Shown: positions 27,428 through 34,714 of the stretch, piece by piece | How the letters are laid out: every line of letters begins with the position of its first letter | Numbering within the stretch: position 1 is the first letter of the stretch | Source of the DNA: Paenibacillus montaniterrae | Lineage (GTDB): Bacteria > Bacillota > Bacilli > Paenibacillales > Paenibacillaceae | Direction: 5' to 3' | DNA: 64,000 nt | Assembly (NCBI RefSeq): GCF_018403185.1 | Contig: NZ_BOSE01000001.1 | Location: 1,116,001 to 1,180,000 of the forward strand | Made by a program: the position numbers and the translations under genes | The notes under the pieces: model-generated | The model's database searches: none | Seen by the model: only the letters and a program-made list of their open reading frames with translations | Told to the model about the DNA's origin: nothing

Positions 27428-28207
27428 CTAAATTTCGTTATGCTGCAAATATTGCAGCGCTTTTTTCATCTTTTCATTGTAGCTATCATCCTGAGCTGTA
27501 TTGTAGAAGGTAACGCGACCAGAGCCTTTGCCGCGAGCCAGGCCGTAGCGATGGAGCTGCGCAGCCAAGCGCCGCACTGTGCCAACACTGCCATCTACAA
27601 TTCCTACATGAGGCGGCAAAATCCGCTGCAGGATCGGCTTGAAATATGGATAATGGGTACAGCCCAGTACAACCATCCCATATTGCTGCAAATCGTAATC
27701 CGCCAGCTTATCAAGAAAATACTGCTCAACCTCATGCTCGTTAAACTTCATTTGCTCACAAAATGGAACCAGCCGCTCCATTGGCAAGGAATCCACGATA
27801 TGATTGTCATCCACTCTGGACACCAGCGCATAATATTTAGGCAGTGATAACGTAAGCGGCGTTGCAAATACGAGCACTCTTCGACCAGTTGAAGCATTCA
27901 TCTCCACTGCCGGCTTGACAGCAGGCTCCATTCCGATAATAGGAATGGCAGGATACTGCTCGCGCAAAAGCTCAACAGCAATACTTGTCGCTGTGTTGCA
28001 AGCGATAACTAGCGCGTCAATGTCCAGCTCCATCATTCCGCTGACCGCTTCCATAACGTAGCTTTCAACTTCCTGCTTGCTTTTGATTCCATATGGAGCA
28101 TGCAATGTATCCGCTACAAAATAATAATCCTCTGTCGGGATTCTGCGAATCGCTTCACTTAAGACAGTCAATCCGCCTATTCCCGAATCAAAGATGCCTA
28201 TTGTCAT
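27428..28207 (-). CDS. murI: Glutamate racemase
   Basis: The protein has 259 residues and converts L- to D-glutamate for peptidoglycan. The catalytic cysteines are in VIACNTATS and VVLGCTHYPYF; the N-terminus IGIFDSGIGGLTVLSE is diagnostic. ATG 28207 is preceded by GAGGG at 10 nt; an ATG at 28234 adds MKKQEGTIN without support. It lies 48 nt downstream of the 2-hydroxyacid dehydrogenase, probably as one operon. Confidence 0.95.
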   Translation of the reverse strand: MTIGIFDSGIGGLTVLSEAIRRIPTEDYYFVADTLHAPYGIKSKQEVESYVMEAVSGMMELDIDALVIACNTATSIAVELLREQYPAIPIIGMEPAVKPAVEMNASTGRRVLVFATPLTLSLPKYYALVSRVDDNHIVDSLPMERLVPFCEQMKFNEHEVEQYFLDKLADYDLQQYGMVVLGCTHYPYFKPILQRILPPHVGIVDGSVGTVRRLAAQLHRYGLARGKGSGRVTFYNTAQDDSYNEKMKKALQYLQHNEI

Positions 28208-28255
28208 ATTAATCGTTCCCTCTTGCTTCTTCATAAATATATTTCGTTAATGATG

Positions 28256-29230
28256 TCATTGTCTCAATTCGGGCACAATATGTACATCTTCTGAGCCTTG
28301 CAGCGCATTGACCAAATTGCGGGCAGCGAGCATCGCCATTTGCTGTCGTGTCGCGTCCGTTGCCGAACCGATATGAGGAGTCATTACAACCTGATCAAGC
28401 TTCATGAAAGGATGATCGAGCGGCAAAGGCTCCTGCATAAAAACATCCAAGCCTGCGCCTGCAATTTTTCCTGTCTGCAATGCTTCAATAAGCGCTTGCT
28501 CGTCCACAGTTGCTCCTCTTGATGCATTTATAAATATAGCATGTTGCTGCATCCTTGAAAACTGCTCTGCTCCGATTAGTCCTTTCGTAGCAGGCGTCAA
28601 CGGTGTAAGCAGTACAATAAAATCAGAGCTGGCAAGCAGCTGATCAAGCGATTCATAGGATACATCCATTCTTTGCTCCAGCTCAGGCTTGCGTGAGCGC
28701 GCATAGTAGGACACCTTCATATCAAAGCCATACAGCGCACGCTTGGCAACAGCCTCGCCAATTCTCCCCATGCCAATAATGCCCAGCTTGCGATGATGCA
28801 CATCGAGACCAAACAGCTTTCGGCCTTCATTGCCTTGCCATTGTCCATTGCGAATATATCGATCAAGCTCGGCAATGCGGCGAGAACAGCTCAGCATTAG
28901 TCCAAATACAAGATCCGCAACAGTATCATCCAAAATATACGGCGTGTGTGTTCCGATAATATGACGCGCCTTCATCGCCGCAAGATCAAAATGGTTATAA
29001 CCAACGCTCATCGAGCTAACTACCTTCAGCTTAGGCGCCGCATCCAGCAGAGCGTCATTGATTTTCATTGAGCCGCTCGTAAAATAGCCTTCTGCCTCTG
29101 ACAAATAATGCAGCAAAGCTTGCTCCGATCTTGCTTCATCAGGCTTCCACGTTATAATGGTACAGTGCTGCTCCAAATAGTGCTTTACATCTTCAGGCAA
29201 TCGTCGATCTACAAATACAAGAGGCTTCAT
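28256..29230 (-). CDS. D-isomer-specific 2-hydroxyacid dehydrogenase (glyoxylate/hydroxypyruvate reductase type)
   Basis: The protein has 324 residues. NAD-binding LGIIGMGRIGEAVAKRA, the catalytic Arg in INASRGATVDEQAL, Glu in DVFMQEPLPLDHP and His in VVMTPHIGSATDATRQ are all present. It most resembles GyaR/GhrB-type reductases; 3-phosphoglycerate dehydrogenase is less likely because there is no ACT or long C-terminal domain. ATG 29230 follows AAAGGG. The substrate is unproven. Confidence 0.88.
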   Translation of the reverse strand: MKPLVFVDRRLPEDVKHYLEQHCTIITWKPDEARSEQALLHYLSEAEGYFTSGSMKINDALLDAAPKLKVVSSMSVGYNHFDLAAMKARHIIGTHTPYILDDTVADLVFGLMLSCSRRIAELDRYIRNGQWQGNEGRKLFGLDVHHRKLGIIGMGRIGEAVAKRALYGFDMKVSYYARSRKPELEQRMDVSYESLDQLLASSDFIVLLTPLTPATKGLIGAEQFSRMQQHAIFINASRGATVDEQALIEALQTGKIAGAGLDVFMQEPLPLDHPFMKLDQVVMTPHIGSATDATRQQMAMLAARNLVNALQGSEDVHIVPELRQ

Positions 29231-29526
29231 AAAACCATCCCTTTCGCAGGTGTTAATTTAATAATAACGGTTGCCTATTATTATGACAACGAAAAGAGCC
29301 TTTTTTGCCGCCTCCCAACAGCAAAAAAAGCTCTTCCCCGTAAGTACCTTATTTTTCAGCTTAATGGATTGATAAACGACTCTAGAATCGTTATCATTAA
29401 TTAAAGATGTTCCAACCTCCTTTATACTTGATCTATTCCCTTCTCCCACCATTAGATTAGCAAAACTGCACATTGCAATCAGTAACAAAGATTACAAAAA
29501 TTTAAATTTGGAGTGAGGAATTAGCC
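29231..29526. other. Divergent intergenic region with an imperfect hairpin
   Basis: It separates the hydroxyacid dehydrogenase (minus) from the Crp/Fnr regulator (plus). A long imperfect hairpin at 29294-29335 (AAGAGCCTTTTTTGC with GCAAAAAAAGCTCTT) lies in the leader of the minus-strand operon. No gene is supported; the 98-codon open frame here has no ribosome site. Confidence 0.4.
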
Positions 29527-30222
29527 TTGAATAGTATCGATACGAGCAAATTAAGAGCGGCCATTCCCTTCTTTAAAGATCTTGATCAAGGTTTACTCGA
29601 GCAGCTTGTTCCGTATATGCGCGAGGAATCCTATCGGAAGGGCTCAATTATTTTTCATGAAGGTGACGAGGGGAACCAAATTTTCTTTATTAGATCAGGC
29701 ATGGTCAGCATTTATACCTCTAATAAAGCAAAGCGAATTACATTGGCGTATTTGACCAAAGGAGAATATTTCGGTGAAATGGCATTAATGCAGCCTGGGC
29801 TGACGCGGTCTGCTACTGCTGAAACATTGACTGCTGTTAAAGCTTACACCTTGCACCGTGCTGATTTTCAGCGGCTCGTTGAGAAGGAGCGTAATGTCCC
29901 GTTTTTGCTGCTCAATTATACAATGGAAAGATTGCGCAAAGCTAACAATCAAATTTACGATCTCACCTTTCTCAATGTGCAAAATCGAATTATTCGCCGT
30001 CTGCTTGAGCTCGGCAAAGAGGTTGGAACAATGCGCGAGGACGGCAGCTATGTCATTCCCGTAAAAATTACACATCAGCAGCTTGCTGACACAGTAGGAG
30101 CTGCTCGCGAAACCGTATCCAAAATTATTATCGACTTGCAGGATAAAGAGCTTGTCGATTTGAGCAATAAGAAATTAACGCTGCTCAAGCCGGAAATATT
30201 AACGGAAATGCTCAATATTTAG
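29527..30222 (+). CDS. Crp/Fnr family transcriptional regulator
   Basis: The protein has 231 residues. The cyclic-nucleotide-binding fold (about 15-130) shows FHEGDEGNQIFFIRSGMVSIY and GEYFGEMALM. The C-terminal HTH_Crp domain has ITHQQLADTVGAARETVSKIIIDL as the recognition helix. There are no N-terminal or internal cysteines for an iron-sulfur cluster, so it is not a classic Fnr. The start is TTG 29527 with GGAGTGAGG upstream; no ATG fits. It lies 26 nt upstream of the IF-3 paralogue and is probably cotranscribed with it. Confidence 0.9.
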   Translation: MNSIDTSKLRAAIPFFKDLDQGLLEQLVPYMREESYRKGSIIFHEGDEGNQIFFIRSGMVSIYTSNKAKRITLAYLTKGEYFGEMALMQPGLTRSATAETLTAVKAYTLHRADFQRLVEKERNVPFLLLNYTMERLRKANNQIYDLTFLNVQNRIIRRLLELGKEVGTMREDGSYVIPVKITHQQLADTVGAARETVSKIIIDLQDKELVDLSNKKLTLLKPEILTEMLNI

Positions 30223-30248
30223 CGATTAGACATAAAGGAGAAGCACGA

Positions 30249-30725
30249 ATGGCATTAATTATGAACGAAAAAATAAAAGCGAGCGAGGTAGAGCTGCTCG
30301 ATTTGGAAGGCAACCTGATTGGAGAGCTTCCAACACAGAAGGCATTGCAGCTTGCAAAGGAACAGCAAGCCGATCTTGTATGTGTAAATATGATGAAAAG
30401 CCCGCCTCAGTGTCAGCTTATAGCACGAGGGAAAGCGAAAGCTCAAATCAAAAAAGCTGATGACAATACGCCTAAAAAAGAAAAGGAAATTCGTCTAACG
30501 CCAGCCATTGAACAGCATGATTACGATACGAAGCTGAAGCAATGCGAAAAGCTGCTGGCAAGCGGTCATCCTGTCTCATTGGTCATAAAGCTAAGCGGCA
30601 AGCAAGGGCAAATCGCCAAGGAGCTGCTGCAGCAACTTATTCAGGATTTAAAGCCTTATGGAACACCCGCTTCAGGCATTCAGCTTAGTGGCAAGCAAGC
30701 CGCTGTCACAATCATGCCTAAATAA
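30249..30725 (+). CDS. Divergent IF-3-like protein (InfC paralogue)
   Basis: The protein has 158 residues with the two-domain layout of translation initiation factor IF-3. N-domain: MNEKIKASEVELLDLEGNLIGELPTQKALQLAKEQ, aligned with I-x-V-R-L-I-D-x-x-G-x-x-x-G. C-domain: IRLTPAIEQHDYDTKLKQCEKLLASGHPVSLVIKLSGKQ. The conserved basic R-F-R-G-R segment of true IF-3, which contacts 16S rRNA, is replaced by IKLSGKQ. The linker is Lys-rich. ATG 30249 has AAAGGAG 8 nt upstream. It follows a Crp/Fnr regulator. True infC sits with rpmI-rplT, so this is an extra copy; a role in non-canonical initiation or ribosome stress is speculation. Confidence 0.78.
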   Translation: MALIMNEKIKASEVELLDLEGNLIGELPTQKALQLAKEQQADLVCVNMMKSPPQCQLIARGKAKAQIKKADDNTPKKEKEIRLTPAIEQHDYDTKLKQCEKLLASGHPVSLVIKLSGKQGQIAKELLQQLIQDLKPYGTPASGIQLSGKQAAVTIMPK

Positions 30726-30730
30726 TGTTT

Positions 30731-30791
30731 CAGCGCTGCGGAGCAAAGCAATCATCCATTCGCTTTCTCAGATTGCTTTGCTCCTCCGCTG
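30731..30791 (+). terminator. Intrinsic terminator made of R2-type outer arms
   Basis: CAGCGCTGCGGAGCAAAGCAATC (23 nt, from 30731) pairs with the segment GATTGCTTTGCTCCTCCGCTG, followed by GAGCTTTTTTTG. The arms match the outer arms of the R2 repeats at 41.6-42.1 and 46.1-46.7 kb, without their inner palindrome. It ends the crp/IF-3 unit. Confidence 0.8.
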
Positions 30792-30837
30792 GAGCTTTTT
30801 TTGTTTTAAAGGCTGGCAGCCTTGACATTCTTCCTCT

Positions 30838-31317
30838 TTACTTCTCTTCAGTGCCGCGAACGTTGGAGTTCGATAGCAGCATATTGAGCTCTTTCATGAA
30901 CATATCAATATCTTTGAATTGGCGGTATACGGACGCAAATCGAACATATGCCACTTCATCTACCGGATATAGCTGATTCATGACGATTGCACCTATATCA
31001 CTGCTTTCAACCTCAGCAAGCGCAGTTGTACGCAGCTCCTTTTCAACCTCGGATACGATAACCTCCAGACGCTCAACAGGTACTGGACGCTTCTCACATG
31101 CTCGAATCAAGCCGCGAAGAATTTTGTCTCGACTAAATTCCTCACGACTGCCATCCTTTTTAATTACGATGAGCGGAGTCTCTTCAATCATCTCAAATGT
31201 AGTAAAGCGTCGATTGCAGCTTTCGCATTCGCGGCGGCGGCGAATCGACTTGTTTTCATTGGCTGGACGCGAATCAAGCACCTTTGTACCGGAGTAATCG
31301 CAGTAAGGACACTTCAT
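30838..31317 (-). CDS. nrdR: Transcriptional repressor NrdR
   Basis: The protein has 159 residues. A zinc ribbon ([18 protein letters not shown] with [12 protein letters not shown]) is followed by an ATP-cone ([29 protein letters not shown]). It represses ribonucleotide reductase genes according to dATP/ATP. ATG 31317 has AAAGGAGGA at 6-7 nt; the longer frame to 31383 is upstream of the ribosome site. It adjoins the coaE-mutM-polA block, as commonly in Bacillales. Confidence 0.96.
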   Translation of the reverse strand: MKCPYCDYSGTKVLDSRPANENKSIRRRRECESCNRRFTTFEMIEETPLIVIKKDGSREEFSRDKILRGLIRACEKRPVPVERLEVIVSEVEKELRTTALAEVESSDIGAIVMNQLYPVDEVAYVRFASVYRQFKDIDMFMKELNMLLSNSNVRGTEEK

Positions 31318-31349
31318 CGTATTCCTCCTTTCTTTTACCAATCGTTTCC

Positions 31350-31380
31350 TGTAATAAAACATTGAAGATCGCACATAATA
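31350..31380 (+). promoter_or_regulatory. Sigma-G-like promoter of second SASP gene
   Basis: CATAATA at 31374-31380 fits the -10 pattern CATNNTA. TGTAAT at 31350-31355 is a weak -35 with 18-nt spacing. Confidence 0.45.
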
Positions 31381-31410
31381 CATTTACCAACCGTAAGGAG
31401 GTGAAACAAC

Positions 31411-31629
31411 ATGTCACAAAACAACAGCAATAGCAATAACTTGCTTATCCCTCAAGCAGCAGCAGCTCTAGATCGTATGAAATTTGAAGTTGCTCAAGAG
31501 CTTGGTATTGCGATCCCACAAGACGGCTACTATGGTAATGTTACTACTAAGGAAACTGGCTATATCGGTGGATTCATTACTCGTCGCCTAGTTCAAATCG
31601 CAGAACAATCACTAGCAGGTCAACGTTAA
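31411..31629 (+). CDS. Alpha/beta-type small acid-soluble spore protein
   Basis: The protein has 72 residues, starting with an Asn/Ser/Gln-rich leader (MSQNNSNSNN). The signatures are LDRMKFEVAQELGIAIPQDGYYG, with the GPR cleavage site, and TGYIGGFITRRLVQIAEQSL. AAGGAGGTGA lies 7 nt before the ATG. It has better codon use and a longer N-terminus than the SASP at 14554, so it is probably the major form of the two. It is divergent from nrdR. Confidence 0.96.
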   Translation: MSQNNSNSNNLLIPQAAAALDRMKFEVAQELGIAIPQDGYYGNVTTKETGYIGGFITRRLVQIAEQSLAGQR

Positions 31630-31651
31630 TGTATAGCTTTAATAAATTAAG

Positions 31652-31693
31652 CAATGGGCCTGCTCTTCCTAGTGGAAGAGCAGTCTCATTGTT
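31652..31693 (+). terminator. Intrinsic terminator of second SASP gene
   Basis: CTGCTCTTCC pairs with GGAAGAGCAG around TAGT, extended by AATGGG/CTCATT, followed by GTTTCC. Confidence 0.7.
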
Positions 31694-31790
31694 TCCTGTT
31701 CCGATAAAGTTTACTTATATTATAATATTTTTGCTGTTGTGCAGTCCAGACAAAGTTGACAAGCTAATAGATCGACTTGGACAGCCTCGC

Positions 31791-32363
31791 TCAAGATAGC
31801 GTAGGATAAATCTCCTTGTACTTGTTGTAATAGTATATAACCTTGTGGACATAATTTCGCGTCTCTCCAAATGGAATCTGATCAGCCGTGTCATATTGCC
31901 CATCCCATGTTTTTTCACTCAGCCATTTGTTTACATTGCCAGGCCCAGCATTGTAGGCTGCTATGGAAATGATCATATCCCCTTCAAACTGCTCCATCAA
32001 ATGCTTTAAATACCAAGTACCAAGCTCAATATTCAGCTCTGGATTAAACTTCAGCTCTTCTGACGAAATCGCCCTCATCTCGGTACGTTCCACAATCCAT
32101 TCAGCCGTCGTTGGCATTAGCTGCATTAAGCCAATCGCACCTTTAGGAGATTCTCTTCCCGTCGTAAAATTCGACTCCACTCTAATAACGGCTGCGATCA
32201 GATGGGGATCTACCTCGTACTTATTGGACTTTTCTGCAATTATTTCCTGATATTTAACAGGATATAAGCGTTCACTAAGCCATGTCGATTGAATAAATAA
32301 AACTGTCACAATGCCAATAATAATAAGCAGCAGCAATCTTCTTCGCATTCGTTTCTTTTTCAT
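31791..32363 (-). CDS. Lytic transglycosylase, SLT family
   Basis: The protein has 190 residues. An N-terminal basic stretch and transmembrane anchor (LLLLIIIGIVTVLFIQS) precede the Slt70-like domain: the catalytic Glu in VIRVESNFTTG, then SPKGAIGLMQLMPTTA and ISIAAYNAGPGNVNKW. It cleaves glycan strands to 1,6-anhydro-muropeptides at the outer membrane face. It overlaps coaE by four bases (ATGA), so translation is coupled. This gene pair is common in Paenibacillaceae. Confidence 0.92.
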   Translation of the reverse strand: MKKKRMRRRLLLLIIIGIVTVLFIQSTWLSERLYPVKYQEIIAEKSNKYEVDPHLIAAVIRVESNFTTGRESPKGAIGLMQLMPTTAEWIVERTEMRAISSEELKFNPELNIELGTWYLKHLMEQFEGDMIISIAAYNAGPGNVNKWLSEKTWDGQYDTADQIPFGETRNYVHKVIYYYNKYKEIYPTLS

Positions 32364-32956
32364 CGCGTACGAAGCCTCTTTACAAGCTCAATCACCTGCT
32401 GCTCAGTATGCTCAAGTGTTGAAGAATTATCTATAATCCAATCAGCCAGCTTTTTCTTTTCTTCTATATCCATTTGCAGCGCAATGCGGTCGGCAGCCTC
32501 TTTCTCGCTTAAATGATTACGCTTCATTAAACGTTCAATTTGCATGGAGCGAGGTATGTAAACGACAACAATACCTTCATACAGGTGTGTTTGCTTCGTC
32601 TCATACAATAACGGAATGTCCGCAATGATGAGTGCATCAGGCTGCTGATGCTTGTACAGCTTGAATTTTTCCTGCATTCTGGCACGAATCGCAGGATGGG
32701 TAATTTGCTCAAGCTGTTTAAGCTTGTCCACATCAGAAAAAACAAGCGCACCTAATGCCTGACGATTCAAGCTGCCATCAGCATTCAGCACCTGCTCTCC
32801 GAATTGCTCAATAATTTGTAGTAGAGCAGGCTCGCCTGGCTCTACTACTTCTCGCGCAACCTGATCCGCATCAACAAGCAATGCGCCATGCTTAACAAAT
32901 AAAGCGCTGACTGTACTTTTCCCACTAGCGATTCCGCCTGTTAATCCGATCAGCAT
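32360..32956 (-). CDS. coaE: Dephospho-CoA kinase
   Basis: The protein has 198 residues and catalyses the last step of coenzyme A synthesis. P-loop IGLTGGIASGKSTVS, the DADQVAREVV motif, and YIPRSMQIERLMKRN in the lid are intact. ATG 32956 has AGAGGTG 6 nt upstream; a GTG at 32965 overlaps that site. It lies between ytaF (13 nt) and the transglycosylase (4-nt overlap) in the mutM-ytaF-coaE run. Confidence 0.96.
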   Translation of the reverse strand: MLIGLTGGIASGKSTVSALFVKHGALLVDADQVAREVVEPGEPALLQIIEQFGEQVLNADGSLNRQALGALVFSDVDKLKQLEQITHPAIRARMQEKFKLYKHQQPDALIIADIPLLYETKQTHLYEGIVVVYIPRSMQIERLMKRNHLSEKEAADRIALQMDIEEKKKLADWIIDNSSTLEHTEQQVIELVKRLRTR

Positions 32957-32968
32957 TGCATTCACCTC

Positions 32969-33682
32969 TTAAAAAAATTTAATGATTCCAAGCAAAATCA
33001 ATAACAGTCCTGGCAGACCGCTAATATAATTGACAATTGGCAGATGAGACAGCTTACGTCCAAGCATCGTTCCGCCAATTAAGAAGATAGCACCGCACAA
33101 TGCGATTACGATCGGAGTATATAGCGCATGCAGCCCAAGCAAGGCAGCCGCGATCCCCGCTCCAAAAGCATCCAACGAGAGCGCGATGCCCAGCATTAGC
33201 GCTTCTGAGGCTGATATCGTGCCCGAAGCATCAAAATCAGCTGTCTGCGGCTTGCGCAAAATTTGAATAACGAGACCGAGCCGTTTCAGCTCTATTGTAA
33301 ATACGCTCGCTTCCTTTACCCGCTCGTCAGTGTCCGTACTCGGCTCGGCTGCCGCTTTCACATCCGCAGCTTCCTCAGCCTCGCTTTTTCCATCCCTTTG
33401 TTCATTCATGCTCCGATAATACTGATATAAAGCCCAAATTCCGATCATTACGAGAATACCCGCTCCAATTCGACTGGCAGCTATGGGCGATAAATGATTG
33501 GACAGCCATGCGCCTGCTTGCATCGAAATGCCGATTACGCCGCCTGAGCAGCAAGCAATAATTAAAATCGAGATAAACGGGATTTTAATTTTTCTTAAGC
33601 CATAGGTGATCCCTACTCCAAAGCTGTCCAGACTTACGGCAATGGCTAATGCTGCCATAGAAGCGAAATGAGCAAACAACAT
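32969..33682 (-). CDS. ytaF: Sporulation membrane protein YtaF (MntP-like)
   Basis: The protein has 237 residues. It has six predicted membrane segments in two inverted repeats, each with the AxxLDxFGxG signature: AIAVSLDSFGVGITYGL and GIALSLDAFGAGIAAAL. A charged cytoplasmic loop of about 70 residues separates them and is longer than in B. subtilis. The fold is that of MntP manganese exporters. ATG 33682 has AAGGAG 7 nt upstream; the longer frame to 33748 is not supported. Between it and mutM lies an R1 relic. Confidence 0.9.
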   Translation of the reverse strand: MLFAHFASMAALAIAVSLDSFGVGITYGLRKIKIPFISILIIACCSGGVIGISMQAGAWLSNHLSPIAASRIGAGILVMIGIWALYQYYRSMNEQRDGKSEAEEAADVKAAAEPSTDTDERVKEASVFTIELKRLGLVIQILRKPQTADFDASGTISASEALMLGIALSLDAFGAGIAAALLGLHALYTPIVIALCGAIFLIGGTMLGRKLSHLPIVNYISGLPGLLLILLGIIKFF

Positions 33683-33792
33683 AATCGTTCTCCTTCCTGC
33701 ACCTCTACGATAAGCTGTAGACAAATGCCTACAAACGTAACGTATCATATGCGCCAGGAAGAAGAATCGTGCTTAAAAAATGCTTCTAGTAC

Positions 33793-33862
33793 ACGCCCGG
33801 CTTTCAGGACCGAATTAGCTTCAACGCATTGCATCGTCATCAAAGTCGGGCTACTTGACTTT
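33793..33862 (+). repeat. R1 repeat relic (core deleted) overlapping the mutM stop
   Basis: CCCGGCTTTCAGGACCGA at the left and CATCGTCATCAAAGTCGGGC at the right match the two ends of R1. About 100 bp of core are missing. The right end runs into the last codons of mutM (stop at 33851-33853). Confidence 0.65.
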
Positions 33863-34681
33863 CTGGCAGCGCGGGCAAATATGCGTCCCCCGCCCTCCTA
33901 CGACAAATTTGGTGATCATCGTACCGCAGCTGGAGCAGGGCTGGTTTTCACGCCCGTAAGCAAGCAGCTGCTGCTGGAACATCCCCATTTCGCCTTGCCC
34001 ATTTACGTATGACTTAATAGATGAGCCGCCCGCTTCAACTGCTGAAGTCAGCGTATCGACAATCGCTTGGTGCAGCTTGCTCCACTCCTGCTTGCTCAAT
34101 GAATCAGGCGTGCGCTCAGGGTGGATTTTAGCGACATGCAGCGCTTCATCTACATAAATATTCCCAAGTCCTACAATTAATTCTTGATTCAGCAGCAGCG
34201 GCTTTATTTTAGAGCTTCGCTTTTGCAGCTTGCTGCGCAGCAGCTCGGCTGTAAATTGCTCGGACAGCGGCTCGACGCCAAGCTTTTTCAAAGGCAGCTC
34301 ATTCAGCTCTTCGCCTTCCTTGAACAAATGCATCGTGCCGAACTGGCGAACATCCTTATAGCGAAGCTGTGTGCCGTCTGTAAATGAAAAGATGACATGG
34401 GTATGCTTTTCAACTGGCTCATCCTGACGAAAAACGCCATAGCGTCCTTCCATCCGCAAATGAGATACGAGCACCAGCCCGTCCAGCACAATGCGGATAA
34501 ATTTGCCTCTACGCAGTACATCTATAATCGTATGTCCAGCGAGCGCGGCGCAAAATTGCTCGATCTCTGCTGGACGCTGAATAATTCTAGGAAGATGAAC
34601 CTGAACCTCGTGAATTGTTTTTCCTTTGACAAGCTCTCTTAGCGTTCTAGTTACGGTTTCTACCTCTGGTAATTCTGGCAA
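33851..34681 (-). CDS. mutM: Formamidopyrimidine-DNA glycosylase (Fpg/MutM)
   Basis: The protein has 276 residues and removes 8-oxoguanine and formamidopyrimidines with AP-lyase activity. Pro2-Glu3 of MPELPEVETVTRTL are catalytic. The helix-two-turn-helix NIYVDEALHVAKIHP and the zinc finger CSSCGTMITKFVVGGRGTHICPRC are intact. The start is TTG 34681, with GAGGTG 8 nt upstream. The last residues after CPRCQ (KVK) are encoded by the end of an R1 relic. It lies 33 nt after polA in one transcript. Confidence 0.97.
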   Translation of the reverse strand: MPELPEVETVTRTLRELVKGKTIHEVQVHLPRIIQRPAEIEQFCAALAGHTIIDVLRRGKFIRIVLDGLVLVSHLRMEGRYGVFRQDEPVEKHTHVIFSFTDGTQLRYKDVRQFGTMHLFKEGEELNELPLKKLGVEPLSEQFTAELLRSKLQKRSSKIKPLLLNQELIVGLGNIYVDEALHVAKIHPERTPDSLSKQEWSKLHQAIVDTLTSAVEAGGSSIKSYVNGQGEMGMFQQQLLAYGRENQPCSSCGTMITKFVVGGRGTHICPRCQKVK

Positions 34682-34714
34682 TGTTTTGTCACCTCAACCT
34701 GCTTACTTAGCCGG

